Positions 52,493-64,000 of a stretch of DNA of 64,000 bases are shown here, piece by piece. A program made the translations under genes and the position numbers. The DNA comes from Aquilaria yunnanensis. Taxonomy: Eukaryota; Streptophyta; Magnoliopsida; Malvales; Thymelaeaceae. The stretch covers positions 78,866,001 to 78,930,000 of the forward strand of contig CM077597.1 of assembly GCA_039654915.1 (NCBI GenBank), given 5' to 3'. A model generated the notes under the pieces. That model was not told the DNA's origin, ran no database searches, and worked only from the letters and a program-made list of their open reading frames with translations. The first letter of the stretch is position 1; every line of letters starts with the position of its first letter.

Positions 52493-54460
52493 AACTATTG
52501 AACAATTGATGGACTCCATTAGAACCTTAAGAATGGTGCATGCCTAGTAGGCTCAGGTCTCTAAGTCAGCTCTCAAGCCCCCGACGTCAACTTGCCTCTT
52601 GGTTTCCCCTCCAATTGAAGAGGGACTTACTCAACCTTTGACCTTTAAGGTAATGGTGCATGAAATCCTCCAATGCATAGGTAGAAATAGCCCAAGTACT
52701 CTTAGGTTCCTGTGCTCTCCTAAGCAATTGATCTTGGAATTCTCCCTTTGCCCTTGCAATGGAACTGCACGCTATTTTGTCAGTATCATCTCTTGCTAAA
52801 TCTAATAACTTCCAATCTATCTCTATTCTTTCCGACTATGTGCAAATTTCCATAGCATTTTTGCTCATTAGGACATATTGCCTGAGCTATTAAGGAAGCA
52901 CGCTAGGGGCTAGTTCAATTTATTTATTCATGTTATTCATCCTCATTTCGAGCAAACATTTTCGTTGATCAGACTGGGCTCATAACCAATTCTACCTTTT
53001 TGTTAAATTTATTTATGCCATTGCCACTACCTTACTTCCTGAATTAACCTTAGCTTAGCCAGGTAAGTTTTTGTGCGATGACGCGAAAATCGCAACGTTG
53101 CTATGGTTTGTCCACAGCCTAGTACCCTGTGAGCTTTGTTTTTTCCTGATCACTACCCTCTGTCGTGATGGCTGCTTGTCTTACAACACGTGCTGACTTC
53201 TACCTTACTCACATTTTGCCACTATTGCCTTCCGGTTTTGATCTAGAGTCATCGCCAACGGGATATGCCAGCCATGATTGTATTTATTTTGCCATCATCC
53301 CACCCCCTGGTGCATGTGTCGTCTGCCCCCCCATCTAGGATTCTTAGAAGCCCTTAAAAGGGTTCGTGCTCTTGGTACCAGTTAGGGGTTGTACTAATTT
53401 TATTAAGGAATTATTAGGAAAAAATTAGGCATATTTAATTAGATTTAGAGAATAGTATCTAATTTACAATTTCCGGTTGGTTTTATTATAAATGTGTTCA
53501 CAATATATTTATAGAATAATTTAGAGATTGAATACAAGCTGTCATTAGTGCCTACAGACTTAGCCTACTCGATCTTACGTGGGATTTTGAAATTGTGGAG
53601 GAGCCATTAATTTATGATGGATTTAACACAATACAACGTACCCTTGGAAAAACATCATTTTACCATCTGAACATTGAACCAATTTGGTTGCCAAGGCTGT
53701 GGCCCTTCGACAAGGGGTGATAGCAACAGCGACTGGAACCAGGAAAAGCTATGTAGTTGAGTGAATTAAAGAAGAAGCCTAACCCCAGACTTTTTCTTGT
53801 CAATTGTGTGTTTAAAAGGTGGAAACCAGTGGCAACTTGTAATAACAATGAAATTATGGGCCGGTTTTGTTAGACATATCAAGTTGGCCTAGCTCCAGGT
53901 GAGCCATATGAGGTGAAAAACTTGTACCTGTGTGTCTAGTTTCAGCAAATAAACTAGGAACACCCGAAGGGATTTCGTTTGTCATAGTTTCTAGGAAAGC
54001 TGCTGTTACTACTCATCCAAAGCAGTTTTCTATTGTGTCATTTTTTTAAGCTCTGTTTATTGGTTAGTGCTAAAATATACCTGGCCCACTTGCTGCTTCC
54101 TTTCTTTCTTTTTATTTACGAGTTTACCATCTTTTATAAGAGCTGTAGTTTTGATTATTTTTATTTTTTTGCTATTTTCTTTTCGTGTTGTTAGCAAGCT
54201 GCGAACAGATTGGATGTGGCTTTTGTTTTGCAATTTCTTTGTGGGTGATCATTGATAGCTGGTTTCAATTGTCGATTTATGCCAATTAATGGTTTATTTT
54301 TTGTCTTTCCAGTGATTTTTTTTGTATTGTGGTTGTTTCGTCGTATGAGACTGTTAATAACCACACAACATGCTAGTTATACCTCATGTGTTTTTTTTTT
54401 AGATTCATGGTTATTTAGACTAATGGAAGATGTTTTATTTTCTGGATTTTGTGTTTACAG
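52493..54460. other. Intergenic DNA, no gene seen
   Basis: Only short frames on both strands without motifs; T-rich from 54,040 to 54,460. Confidence 0.4.
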
Positions 54461-54469
54461 GTATTTCTG

Positions 54470-54603
54470 ATGGTGATGTTGTTGATGAAGACATAAGTGA
54501 TCTTTTTCGAGTGGTTGTTGAGACAAATAATTTGGATGATCTTGGTGATTCTTTGTTTTCAGCATGTGGCCTTAGTTCTGTGGGTAATAAGATTGGAACA
54601 TGA
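54470..54603 (+). pseudogene. Isolated exon-like coding fragment of unknown family
   Basis: After a TTTACAG acceptor-like site at 54,463-54,469, an acidic frame reads GISDGDVVDEDISDLFRVVV and on to ACGLSSVGNK before TGA at 54,601-54,603. It has a codon texture unlike the AT-rich surroundings. No partner exons were found. It may be the last exon of a decayed or captured gene. Confidence 0.3.
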
Positions 54604-57250
54604 GTTTAGTTTATTAGAATAACATTATTTCTATATTTGAATAACATTTTAGGCTATTAGAACAACATTATTTGAACATCATTTTCTGTTCAATAAGAAA
54701 ACATTTTTTTAGATATTTAAACAATATTTTAGGTATTTAGAACAATATTATTTGGACATTTGAACAGCAGTTTAGAACATTGTTTCTTAAACATAATTTT
54801 CTATTCAATTGAACAATAAATTTTTATGACATTTTTAGGCAAGTAGAGCATCATTGCTAGTAAGTAGAACAAATGTGTTAAATATCGTTACCGCTAGGCA
54901 TACCGCATCCCAAAATTTTAAGATATACTGCATGGTATACCGCGCCGCATACCATTACTGTTACTGCAAAAAAATAAATGTAAGAATATTATTTTTACAT
55001 GACATAATTTGTTTAATAATTTATTTTTATACATTTTATATGTATTCTAATTTTTCTCATTATAATTTATCAAATAAAAATAAAATATATATGATAGAAG
55101 ATATTCAATTGGGGTAGCATACACCAGAAATCCAATTGAGGGATATTGTTCAACAACATAGGGACCTTCAAGTTGCTACCATCCATTAAATTATTATATT
55201 AATTAAGAAAAGTAATAAAAAAATAAAAGTAAATGTTTATTTTATGATATGTGTATTATTTATATTTTAATTTTTATATATATTTATGATATTATTTATG
55301 TAAAATGAGAAAAAAATAGCCACAAAAAATAAAGTACCACAGTACGTACAATGTAGTATTTGCGGTATACAACAATTTTATAACAAAATGCATACAAAAA
55401 GTGAGTGGTATGCAGTATACAATAAAATATCACGGCATACCGTGCGGTAAAATGACAAAATACAAAAACATTTGTACCACATACCGTGTACTTGCGGTAA
55501 ACGGTATACCATGATATTTAACACTATAAGTAAAACAACATTATGAGGAGATACGAACAACACATACTACAAACATAACACATACTAGAAATCATAATAA
55601 CATATATTATAAAACAGAACAATACATACTAAAAATCAGAACGACATATACTACAAAGCAGAACAACACATATTTAAAAGCAGAGCAACATATACTCAAA
55701 ATTAGAATAACACATTGTACGATATGAACAATTTCGGACGATGTACAGTAGGAGGAAGAGTATCAAGGAAATTAAATAGTTTTCGTAATTGTTTCGAACT
55801 TTTGAAAAGGTGGCATGTTTGTAATTATGTTGAAGTTTAAGGCGATGGTAGCATTAGTAATTATGTAAAACTTTTAAACCGTGGCAGTTTTTGTAATTGT
55901 TTGAAAGTTTGGTACAAAACGAAACATCATTGATCAATAACATGAACAACACCATGGACAGAGTAAAACTGTGGTTTTAGATAAAATAATGTTTATCATT
56001 TTTTATTGTGTTGGATAGCACTGATTAAACATCATGGGCAGAGTAAAACCGTGGTTTTAGATAAAATAATGTTTATCATTTTTTGTTGTGCTGGATAGCA
56101 CTGATTAAGAACTTGAACAACATTACTAAAAAACTAGAACAATATTTTAGTAAAATTTGTTTGAACAGCATTTACATAGAACCTGAACAGCATAGTAGTA
56201 TTATATGAACAAGATCTTATGTTAATTAGAACGACATTCTTTTATATTGTACATCTTTTTTTATTGTGCTGGACAAAATTAAATATGAACTTGAACAACA
56301 TTGCTAAAAAACTAGAATAACATTGCTTATAAACTAGAACAACATTTTCTTCAATATTAGGACAATGTATTAGAACAATATTCATGAAAGAACCAGAACA
56401 ACATTGATGAAGAACCAGAACAACAATGTAAAAGTATATGAATAGAATCTTATTCTAAATAAAATGACATTATTTTATAATGTACATTATTTTTTATTGG
56501 GCTAGACAACATTGATCATAAACTTGAACATCATTGCTTTAAAACTAGAACAACATTTTTCTTCAATATGAACAGGATCTTATGTTTAATTAGAATGACA
56601 TTTTTTTTATATTGTACATCCCTTTTTATTGTACTAGACAACATTAAACATGAACTTGAACAACATTACTAAAAAACTAAAACAACATTGCTCATAAACG
56701 TGAACAACATTTTTTTCAATATTAGGACAACGTATTAGAACAACATTCATAAAAGAACCAAAACAACATTGATGAAGAACCAGAACAACAATATAAAAAT
56801 ATATGAACAAGATTTTATTCTAAATAGAATGACACTTGTTTGTAATGTACATTATTTTTTATTGGGCTGGACAACATTGATCATGAACTTGAACAACATT
56901 GCTCTAAAACTAGAATAACATTTTCTTCAATATGAATATGTTCTTATGTTAATTAGAATGACATTTTTTTATATTGTACATTTTTTTTTATTGTGTTGGA
57001 CAACATTAAACATGAACTTGAACAACATTGCCTCAAAACTAGAACAACATTTTCTTAAATATTAGGATAACGTGTTAAAACAACATTTATGTCAAACCTG
57101 AACAATATTGTAGAGTTATATGAATAAGATCTTTTGCTAACTAGAACAACATTTTTTTATACTGTAACAACATTATTTTATATTGTATATACTTTTTTAT
57201 TTTGTTAGATAGCATTGGACATGAACTTGAACAACATTGAAAATAAAATT
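54604..57250. repeat. Long degenerate tandem array with GAACAACATT core
   Basis: Dozens of (G/A)AACAACATT words (also GAACAATATT, AGAATAACATT), organised from about 55,920 on into higher-order units of roughly 350 bp that alternate 'tgaacttgaacaacattgct' blocks with 'attgtacatctttttttatt' blocks. An 86-bp block (GTGGTTTTAGATAAAATAAT...) is duplicated directly at about 55,935-56,110. Interrupted by the MITE at 54,874. Confidence 0.75.
54874..55526. mobile_element. hAT-like MITE (about 650 bp)
   Basis: TGTGTTAAATATCGTTACCG at the left is mirrored by ATGATATTTAACACTA at the right. Both subterminal parts carry many GGTATACCG/CGGTATACC words. Flanks TAAGTAGAACAA and TAAGTAAAACAA are alike, but both lie in repeat sequence. 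Confidence 0.6.
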
Positions 57251-57717
57251 AGATATTATTTGGTTTTATGTGATTATGTGGAAAGTTTGAAAAGCTAGAA
57301 AGTTTTGTAATTATTTGAAAGTTTGAAGCGGTAACATGTATAGTAATTATGTAGAAGTTTTATACGGTGGTATCTTTCATAATTATGTTGAAGTTTGGGT
57401 GACATTCATTTTTCTATTTGTGTTGTTCAAAATGTGGTTATAGTTTTAAAAATATCATGAAAGTATATGTGTAGTATATAGATCAAGTTGATCATACGAC
57501 TATTCTTATTTATTTTATGACAAAAAAACAATGACTGGGTTTTTCGGTAATTTCGGAAGTGTCACTTGACCCAATTCCTGTTCTTCAAAATTTTCAAAAT
57601 TTGCCAATTCTCACTTCACTGAGAAACCCGCTTAAAACCCTAGCGGGTCAAATTTCTTCCGTTTGCGGAAACGAAGCACCTGAAATTGCAGATAGCTATC
57701 GTGTCTCGTCTCCTTCA

Positions 57718-60700
57718 ATGTCGCGGGAGGAGGAGATTGTGTTGCGCGACGTGACCAACGCGGGGCTCGTCGTTAGCGACCGCATCAGCCATGAAGTTGC
57801 GGCGCAGCTGGACCTCGAGGAAGCTCTTGAGGCCTCGCGATATGCGAGCCACCCTTACTCTACTCTTCCCAGGGACTGGCCTCCTCTGGCTGAGGTCGCC
57901 GATACTTGGGACCTCCCTTCCGTGCTCGTTGAGAGGTACAATGCGGCTGGTGGAGAAGGGACCGCCTTGTGTGGGCTGTTTCCGGAGATTCGCAGAGCTT
58001 GGGCCTCTGTTGATAATTCTGTGTTTCTTTGGCGTTTTGATAAATGGTGAGATTTTCTTCTTATTCCCTGTCTTATTTTTCTGGAAAATATGAAATCTTG
58101 TATAATGTGGGAAAATTTTTATGCTTTGCTTAGTTACTGAACTGTGATATTTATTATAGTTTATGGAAGAAAATCATGTTGCGAGTTTATTGTCTGAAAA
58201 GCATGAGTGGTTTGAAGTTCCTTGAATCCATGTGAAATTTCCCTGTCTTCCTGTCAGATAGAATTAGTGGAAAAGTTTATATTTTTTTCATCTCCGACTG
58301 TTCCTGTCTCATTAGGGTTTTTACGCAAACATTCTTTTACTTTGTCAGCGATGGTGAATGTCCAGAATATAGCGTGGGGGAGCAGGCAATTTGTGCGGTC
58401 GGACTTGCAAAATCTAGACCTGGCATTTTCGTTGAAGCGATTCAATACCTCCTAATTTTAGCAACTCCTGTGGAGGTAACAGTCGTATTGTCATACACTT
58501 ATCCACCCTCACCCACACTAAATATTTGTGGGACTAGTTGCGTTTCCAAATATCTATGCTAATGGTGCTAACTTCATATTTCACCTAGACGTGAGACTAA
58601 CTATTAGAAGTCTTCCATTCCTTATCTTTTCATTTGATATTTCACAAGTCTATTGAGTGTCATCGCTGACCAGTAACCACTTGGCTTTTGATGTCAATTG
58701 AAAAAAATTCTTTACGAGGGAAAGTGTCTTAGCTCTTTGGATAAATGATTACATTTTTCTCTACAGTTCTTGTGAATTAAATTCCTTACTGTGACCTTCA
58801 TTTTACCATAACATTTATTCCTTCCTCATTCTAATATAGGATATTGCCAAACTATCCATGTGTCCTTTCATTATTTCTCTCGAAGAAGTTTCTTATATTA
58901 AATGATTTTATGTTTCTCGCATCTTTTCTTTCTCTTTTGCAGCTGATTCTTGTTGGGGTTTGCTGTTCTGGAAGTGGTGATGCTATGGATCCATATTCAG
59001 AGATTTCATTGCATCCTCTAGTAGAATATACGATACCATCTGATGGAGTCACCATGACTTGTATTGCATGTACCGACAAAGGTCGAATTTTCATGGCAGG
59101 CCGGGATGGCCATATCTATGAGCTCATTTATACATCTGGGTCTGGCTGGCATAAACGTTCCCGCAAAATCTGCCTAACTGCTGGAGTTGGGAGTATGATT
59201 TCAAGGTGTGTTCTGCTGGTAGTGTTCTTTTACTGTATGATATGTGGTACTAATTGTTTCTGTTATATTTGGAGAAACAGCATAATGATTTTTATATAGA
59301 TCTGGGATTTATGGTGAATGTCTCTTAGAATTTAAACTTAGAAGTCATTGACATGCATCTCCTATTGTAAGCCAAGTATCAACTTTTTCCTCTTCAGGTG
59401 GGTTGTACCAAATGTGTTCAAATTTGGAGCTGTAGATCCTATAATTGAAATGGTTGTTGATGATGAGAGACAGATTTTATATGCAAGAACTGAAGGTATG
59501 AAACTTCAGGTTTATGCAATGGGCCCAAGTGGAGACAGTCAACTGAAGAAAGTGGCTGAAGAAAAGAATCTGTTAAGTCAGAGGGATGGTCATTATGGTG
59601 GAAGACAAATGACAGCAGGAAGAACCGCAAATCAATCGGCAAAACCAACTATTGTTTCTCTTTCTCCTTTAACCACATTGGAGTCGAAGTGTCTTCATCT
59701 TGTTGTTGTTTTGTCTGATGGAAGGAGGATATACCTTTCTACTTTAAATGGAACAGGTGGCCGTATTGGTGGATTGGGAGGATATAATAATAATTTGCAT
59801 CAGCCAAACTGTTTAAAAGTTGTAACAACCAGGCCATCCCCTCCATTAGGTGCTAGTGGTGGGCTTGCATTTGGAGCCATATCATTAGCTGGTAGAACTC
59901 AAACTGAGGATCTCTCATTGAAAGTTGAATCAGCATGTTATATGGCTGGAACCCTTGTCCTTTCTGATGTGTCACCCTCTACAATATCATCCCTTGTCAT
60001 TGCAAGCAGGGACTCCAGTTCACATTCATCGCTCTCCAGTAGTTTAGGAACAAGTACTCGGAGTTCTCGGGCACTACGTGAATTAGTTTCATCCTTGCCT
60101 CTTGAAGGCCGAATGCTTTGTGTGGCTGATGTTCTTCCCCGACCAGACACAGCTGCTACAGTTCTATCTCTGTACTCAGAGATAGAATATTCTGGACTTG
60201 AACTTTCAGTAGAGTCTGGTGAAAAAGCTTGCGTAAAACTCTGGGCAAGAGGTGATATTTCAGTTCAACATGTACTGCCAAGGCGGAAACTTGTTGTTTT
60301 CAGTACCATGGGGATGGTGGTGGTGGTTTTCAACAGACCAGTTGATATTTTGAGAAGATTGTTTGAATCTAATGCCCCAAGGCCAGTATTAGAAGACTTC
60401 TTCAATCGTTTTGGAGCTGGGGAGGCAGCTGCAATGTGTTTGATGCTGGCTTCAAGGATAGTTCACTCTGATAATCTTATAACCTCTATTGTTTCAGATA
60501 AGGCAGCTGAAGCTTTTGAGGACCCAAGACTTGTTGGAATGCCACAACTTGAAGGAAGCAGCGGACTGTCAACCACTAGAACTGCAGCTGGGGGATTCAG
60601 CATGGGACAGGTTGTTCAGGAAGCTGAGCCTGTGTTTTCTGGTGCTCATGAAGGGCTGTCCCTATGCTCATCCAGGCTGCTCTTTCCAGTTTGGGAGCTT

Positions 60701-63700
60701 CCTGTTTATGTCATCAAGGGAGGTTATGATGCCTCAACTGAAACTGGGGTAGTTGGATGCAGGCTCTCTGTCGGGGCTATGCAAGTTTTAGAAAACAAGC
60801 TTCGTGCTTTGGAGAAATTTTTAAGGTCTAGAAAGAACCAAAGGAGGGGGCTTTATGGCTGTGTAGCAGGTATAGGTGACATGACTGGTTCTATTTTGTA
60901 CGGAACTGGTTCAGAATTGGGCGCTGGTGATATAAGTATGGTAAGAAATTTGTTTGGTTCTTATAGACAAAATGTTGATTCCAGTGGTGGAGGGACATCA
61001 AATAAGAGGCAAAGATTGCCATATAGCCCTGCTGAAATGGCTGCTATGGAGGTCGGATGAATGTTTCCTTTTTAATAATTTCATATGCTTAAATGATTTT
61101 GTTTCCTATCACTAATTTGTTATCTTACAGGTAAGGGCAATGGAGTGTTTTAGGCAATTACTTCTTAGATCTGCTGAGGCTCTGTATTTGCTTCAGCTCC
61201 TTTCCCAGCATCATCTTGCTCGCCTGGTCCAAGAATTTGATACAAATTTACGCCAGTCACTGCTTCAATTAACATTCCACCAGCTTGTTTGTTCTGAGGA
61301 GGGTGACCAGATTGCTACAAGACTTATTTCCACTCTTGTTGATGTAATGTGATTCATCATTTGGTGCCCTAATATATGCTTTAATTTATGAGCCATGTTT
61401 TAGTGTGTGAAGGTTTTCATTCAAATTATTGGTTCCTTTTGTTGATTAAATTTTTCACGTGTATGCTAAATACATAAGCAATTTCTGTGCTCCAGTATTA
61501 TACTCAACGAGGTGGGAGGGGAACAGTTGATGATATCAGTGGGAGGTTGCGTGAGGGATGCCCAAGCTATTTCAAAGAGTCTGATTATAAGTTCTTTGTA
61601 GCTGTGGAATGTCTTGAGAGAGCTGCTATATCCCCAGACCCTGAAGAGAAGGATAATCTGGCAAGAGAGGCTTTCACTTTGTTGAGTAAAGTTCCAGAAT
61701 CTGCTGATTTGAGAACTGTCTGCAAGCGGTTTGAGGATTTGCGGTGAGTTCAGTTGCTCAGGCTGGGCTAAAGTGGTTGATTCAAAAGTTGGATTGACTT
61801 TGTTTCCTTATTTTTTTGTTCCTGCAGATTTTATGAAGCTGTTGTTCGCTTGCCTTTACAGAAAGCACAAGCTGTTGACCCTGCAGGTGATGCTCTCAAT
61901 GAACAAGTTGATCCTGCATCTCGAGAGCATGCTATTGTGCAGCGTGAACAGTGCTATGAGATAATTGGCAATGCCCTGCGATCTTTGAAAGGCGAGGCTT
62001 CATCTAAGGAAGTTGGTTCTCCTGCCAGGCCAGCTGTTGTGCGGTCTGCACTTGATCCAGCCTCAAGGAGTAAATATATATCCCAGATTCTACAGCTTGG
62101 GGTTCAGTCTCCTGATAGATTGTTCCATGAGTACCTTTATAGAACCATGATTGATTTGGGTCTCGAAAATGAGTTGCTGGAGTATGGAGGTCCTGATTTA
62201 GTTCCTTTCCTGCAGAATGCTGGTCGTGAAGCTGTTCAAGAGGTTTCAATTTCCTTATTGGTTTTTTGTGCTGTTTTTTGTTTTTTGCCGCTTTTTTTCT
62301 TGTTTCCCCAAGATTGTCACTGTAAGGAACATCTGAGTATATATAATTTTTTTTTATCTGTTTTGAATTTACTTCACTTGGTATTCTTTTGCCAGTGACG
62401 CAAACTCATGTTTTGGTTTTGGTGACTAATTTTAGTGTTCAGATGTTTGCAGTTTCCCTGATTTTCCTGCTGTTGCTTTTTGTAGGTTCAAGCCCTTTCC
62501 TCAATAACATCTGCAACCATTTCCTTGGGTCAAGCACGAGCACCTATTCGTCGTGATCAATCTAAATATTTTGATTTGCTGGCACGTTATTATGTCATGA
62601 AAAGGCAGCATGTCCTTGCAGCTCATGTTTTACTAAGGCTAGCTGAACGACGATCAAGTGATGGGGACAATTTCCCTACGCTTGACCAGAGGTTTGTAGT
62701 TGCTTATCCTGTAAAATCTCCCTAAATACTTCTATGGAGAAGATAAGTGTTAGATGCTCTAGCTTTGAAACTAAGCCCTACAAGCACACCAGAAATCACA
62801 CTATTACCATGTGGTGTTTTGGCTTATGCAGTCATCCTGTTATCTAAGCCCCTGTATCCCCTTGACATGTCCAACAAGGGATTCGGAGACGCGATATATG
62901 ATATAACCTGGAGTTTAAGAGTTATTTTAGGTTTTTATTAGGTTAATTAGAGTCCGAGTTGATTAGATTATTAAGTAGGGGTTCTAAAGTCAATTATGAA
63001 TCAGTTTATTAGCCAGAGTTGTACCTTTTAGACCTCTTTTCTTGTTGAGCTGATTTCTATTCTTTCAGGATTGGAGGTGTTTTTTTTGTTTTTTGGTCCA
63101 AAGGGCCGACTAGGTTTAGTTCCCCTATTTCTTGTAGATTTTTGTAATGCTTCCTAGTTTTTTTAGGTTTGTAAGGGGGCTGGTAAACTAAGTCTTATAA
63201 AGAGTCTTATTTGTGCGGCAACAAGATAGATTATTCATGCTTGTAACAATAAAATTTGGACCTTTTGTCTCTTTCAAGGGTGAAGCCTTTTATCCCAAGA
63301 GCAATTACTTAGTTCATTGAACCCTAGGTATGTTGTGTACAAGCTAGTTTATATTTTTTGCTTCTGTGGTTAGATAAATGTATCTGGCCTACCTGTCTCT
63401 CTGGCGCGGCACTGATATCAAATTCACTTTCTAATGTTGAGGTTGCAAAATTGTGTAACCTATAACCCAGTAGTCAAGTAAAAAGAAAATGCCTAACTGC
63501 CTAGTGCCTTGTCTAGTGCTTTCCAATAAATTTTGGTTGTCATGAATAGCCTTTGATCCAATAAGTAGGAGTAACTATTTTACTTCTTGACCTGCCAGAC
63601 AACTAATAGGTTATGCAAATTCATCAAATTATTGTTTTCATTTGGTCAATGGCAGGTACCAGTATCTAAGCAATGCAGTGCTTCAGGCTAAGAATGCAAG

Positions 63701-64000
63701 TAACAATGATGGTGTTGTTGGTTCTACCTGGGGGGCGTCTGATGGTGGATTGCTAGATTTACTTGAAGGAAAACTTGCTGTTCTTCGCTTTCAGATGAAA
63801 ATAAAAGATGAGTTGGAAGCAATGGCTTCAAGGTTGGAGTCCACTGCTGGTTCATCTGGGTCTGATCAAAATGGAACAGCTCCTAATAGCAGTGCTAATT
63901 CTAGTGGCAATTTTGTGAATGCTGCACGTGGGAAAGCCAAAGAGTTATCAGTAGATTTAAAGAGCATCACTCAATTGTATAACGAATATGCAGTTCCATT
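57718..64000 (+). CDS. NUP155: Nuclear pore scaffold protein NUP155, exons 1-9, 3' end outside window
   Basis: NUP155 is an inner-ring scaffold nucleoporin at the nuclear envelope. Exons: 57718-58046, 58349-58475, 58943-59205, 59398-61051, 61131-61343, 61496-61743, 61828-62242, 62486-62691, 63656 to beyond 64000; all join in frame, giving 1266 residues of an expected total near 1450. The N-terminal beta-propeller part includes ASRYASHPYS, ALCGLFPEIRRAWASVDN, VGLAKSRPGIFVEAIQYLL and GRIFMAGRDGHIYELIY. The alpha-solenoid part includes QRRGLYGCVAGIGD, LTFHQLVCSEEGDQIATRLI and ENELLEYGGPDLVPFLQNAG. The ATG at 57718 is chosen because MSREEEIVLRDVTNAG is the conserved start; the frame is open upstream without an ATG. 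No inactivating change was seen. Intron 8 (62,692-63,655) is the longest and may hold an LTR remnant. Confidence 0.95.
62745..63330 (+). mobile_element. Possible LTR remnant inside NUP155 intron 8
   Basis: The middle of the intron has GTTATTTTAGGTTTTTATTA, GTCTTATAAAGAGTCTTAT and a TAACAATAAAATTTGG stretch, a texture typical of copia LTRs. Neither ends nor target duplication were confirmed. Confidence 0.25.

Noticed and set aside
57559..57717. Longer N-terminus for NUP155
   Set aside because: The frame is open upstream but has no ATG; the conserved start is the Met at 57,718.

Overview
This is plant nuclear DNA, most likely from a dicot or other non-grass angiosperm. It is AT-rich, its genes have many short exons with GT-AG introns (plus one GC-AG intron), and it holds three recognisable plant housekeeping or regulatory genes set in transposon debris. 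No CRISPR array, bacterial operon, rRNA or tRNA gene was seen. The species cannot be named from the sequence.

Region 1 (1-16,600) is a nest of retrotransposons. It opens inside the pol gene of a Ty3/gypsy element of the Tat (Ogre/Retand-like) lineage: reverse transcriptase end, RNase H, the second 'archaeal-type' RNase H typical of Tat elements, then an open integrase reading frame ending at 2367. Between integrase and the polypurine tract/3' LTR start (8647-8660) lie about 6.3 kb of cargo not explained by a standard retrotransposon. The cargo is three tandem copies (about 0.8 kb each) of a gene resembling the cysteine-rich nucleic-acid-binding protein of carlavirus-like plant RNA viruses, then an intronless LOG-like (cytokinin-activating phosphoribohydrolase) gene. 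TATA boxes precede copies 2 and 3 and the LOG gene. About 0.9 kb of 73-bp tandem repeats follows, each repeat with two perfect stem-loops. This cargo block is the most unusual content of the window. All copies now carry stops or frameshifts, so it is read as an old, decayed capture. Downstream are a roughly 3.25-kb LTR, a primer-binding-site-like sequence, a second degraded LTR broken up by MITEs, and a 5'-truncated LINE.

Region 2 (16,600-37,600) contains an intact 11-exon VPS2.2/CHMP2-type ESCRT-III gene (17,275-20,272), followed by about 17 kb without a convincing intact gene. That stretch holds Stowaway-, Tourist- and Mutator-type inverted-repeat elements, a 1.75-kb foldback element, an Athila-like remnant and a possible decayed gene on the minus strand. 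Three abutting or closely spaced Mutator-like inverted-repeat elements (33,490-37,318) end just upstream of the next gene.

Region 3 (37,600-44,300) is a complete 11-coding-exon KDM5/JMJ18-like histone H3K4 demethylase gene (JmjN, JmjC, C5HC2 zinc finger, FYRN, FYRC; 1046 codons). Region 4 (44,300-57,700) is again repetitive: an LTR-like fragment, a second LINE relic, a 3.5-kb segment bounded by 50-bp inverted repeats, a hAT-like MITE, and a long degenerate tandem array built on a GAACAACATT motif. Region 5 (57,718 to the end) is most of NUP155, a nuclear-pore scaffold gene, cut by the window edge.

The three host genes are not functionally linked (endosomal sorting, chromatin, nuclear pore); they are ordinary neighbours in a plant chromosome. 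Exon borders were read by eye from splice signals, reading-frame continuity and remembered family conservation.
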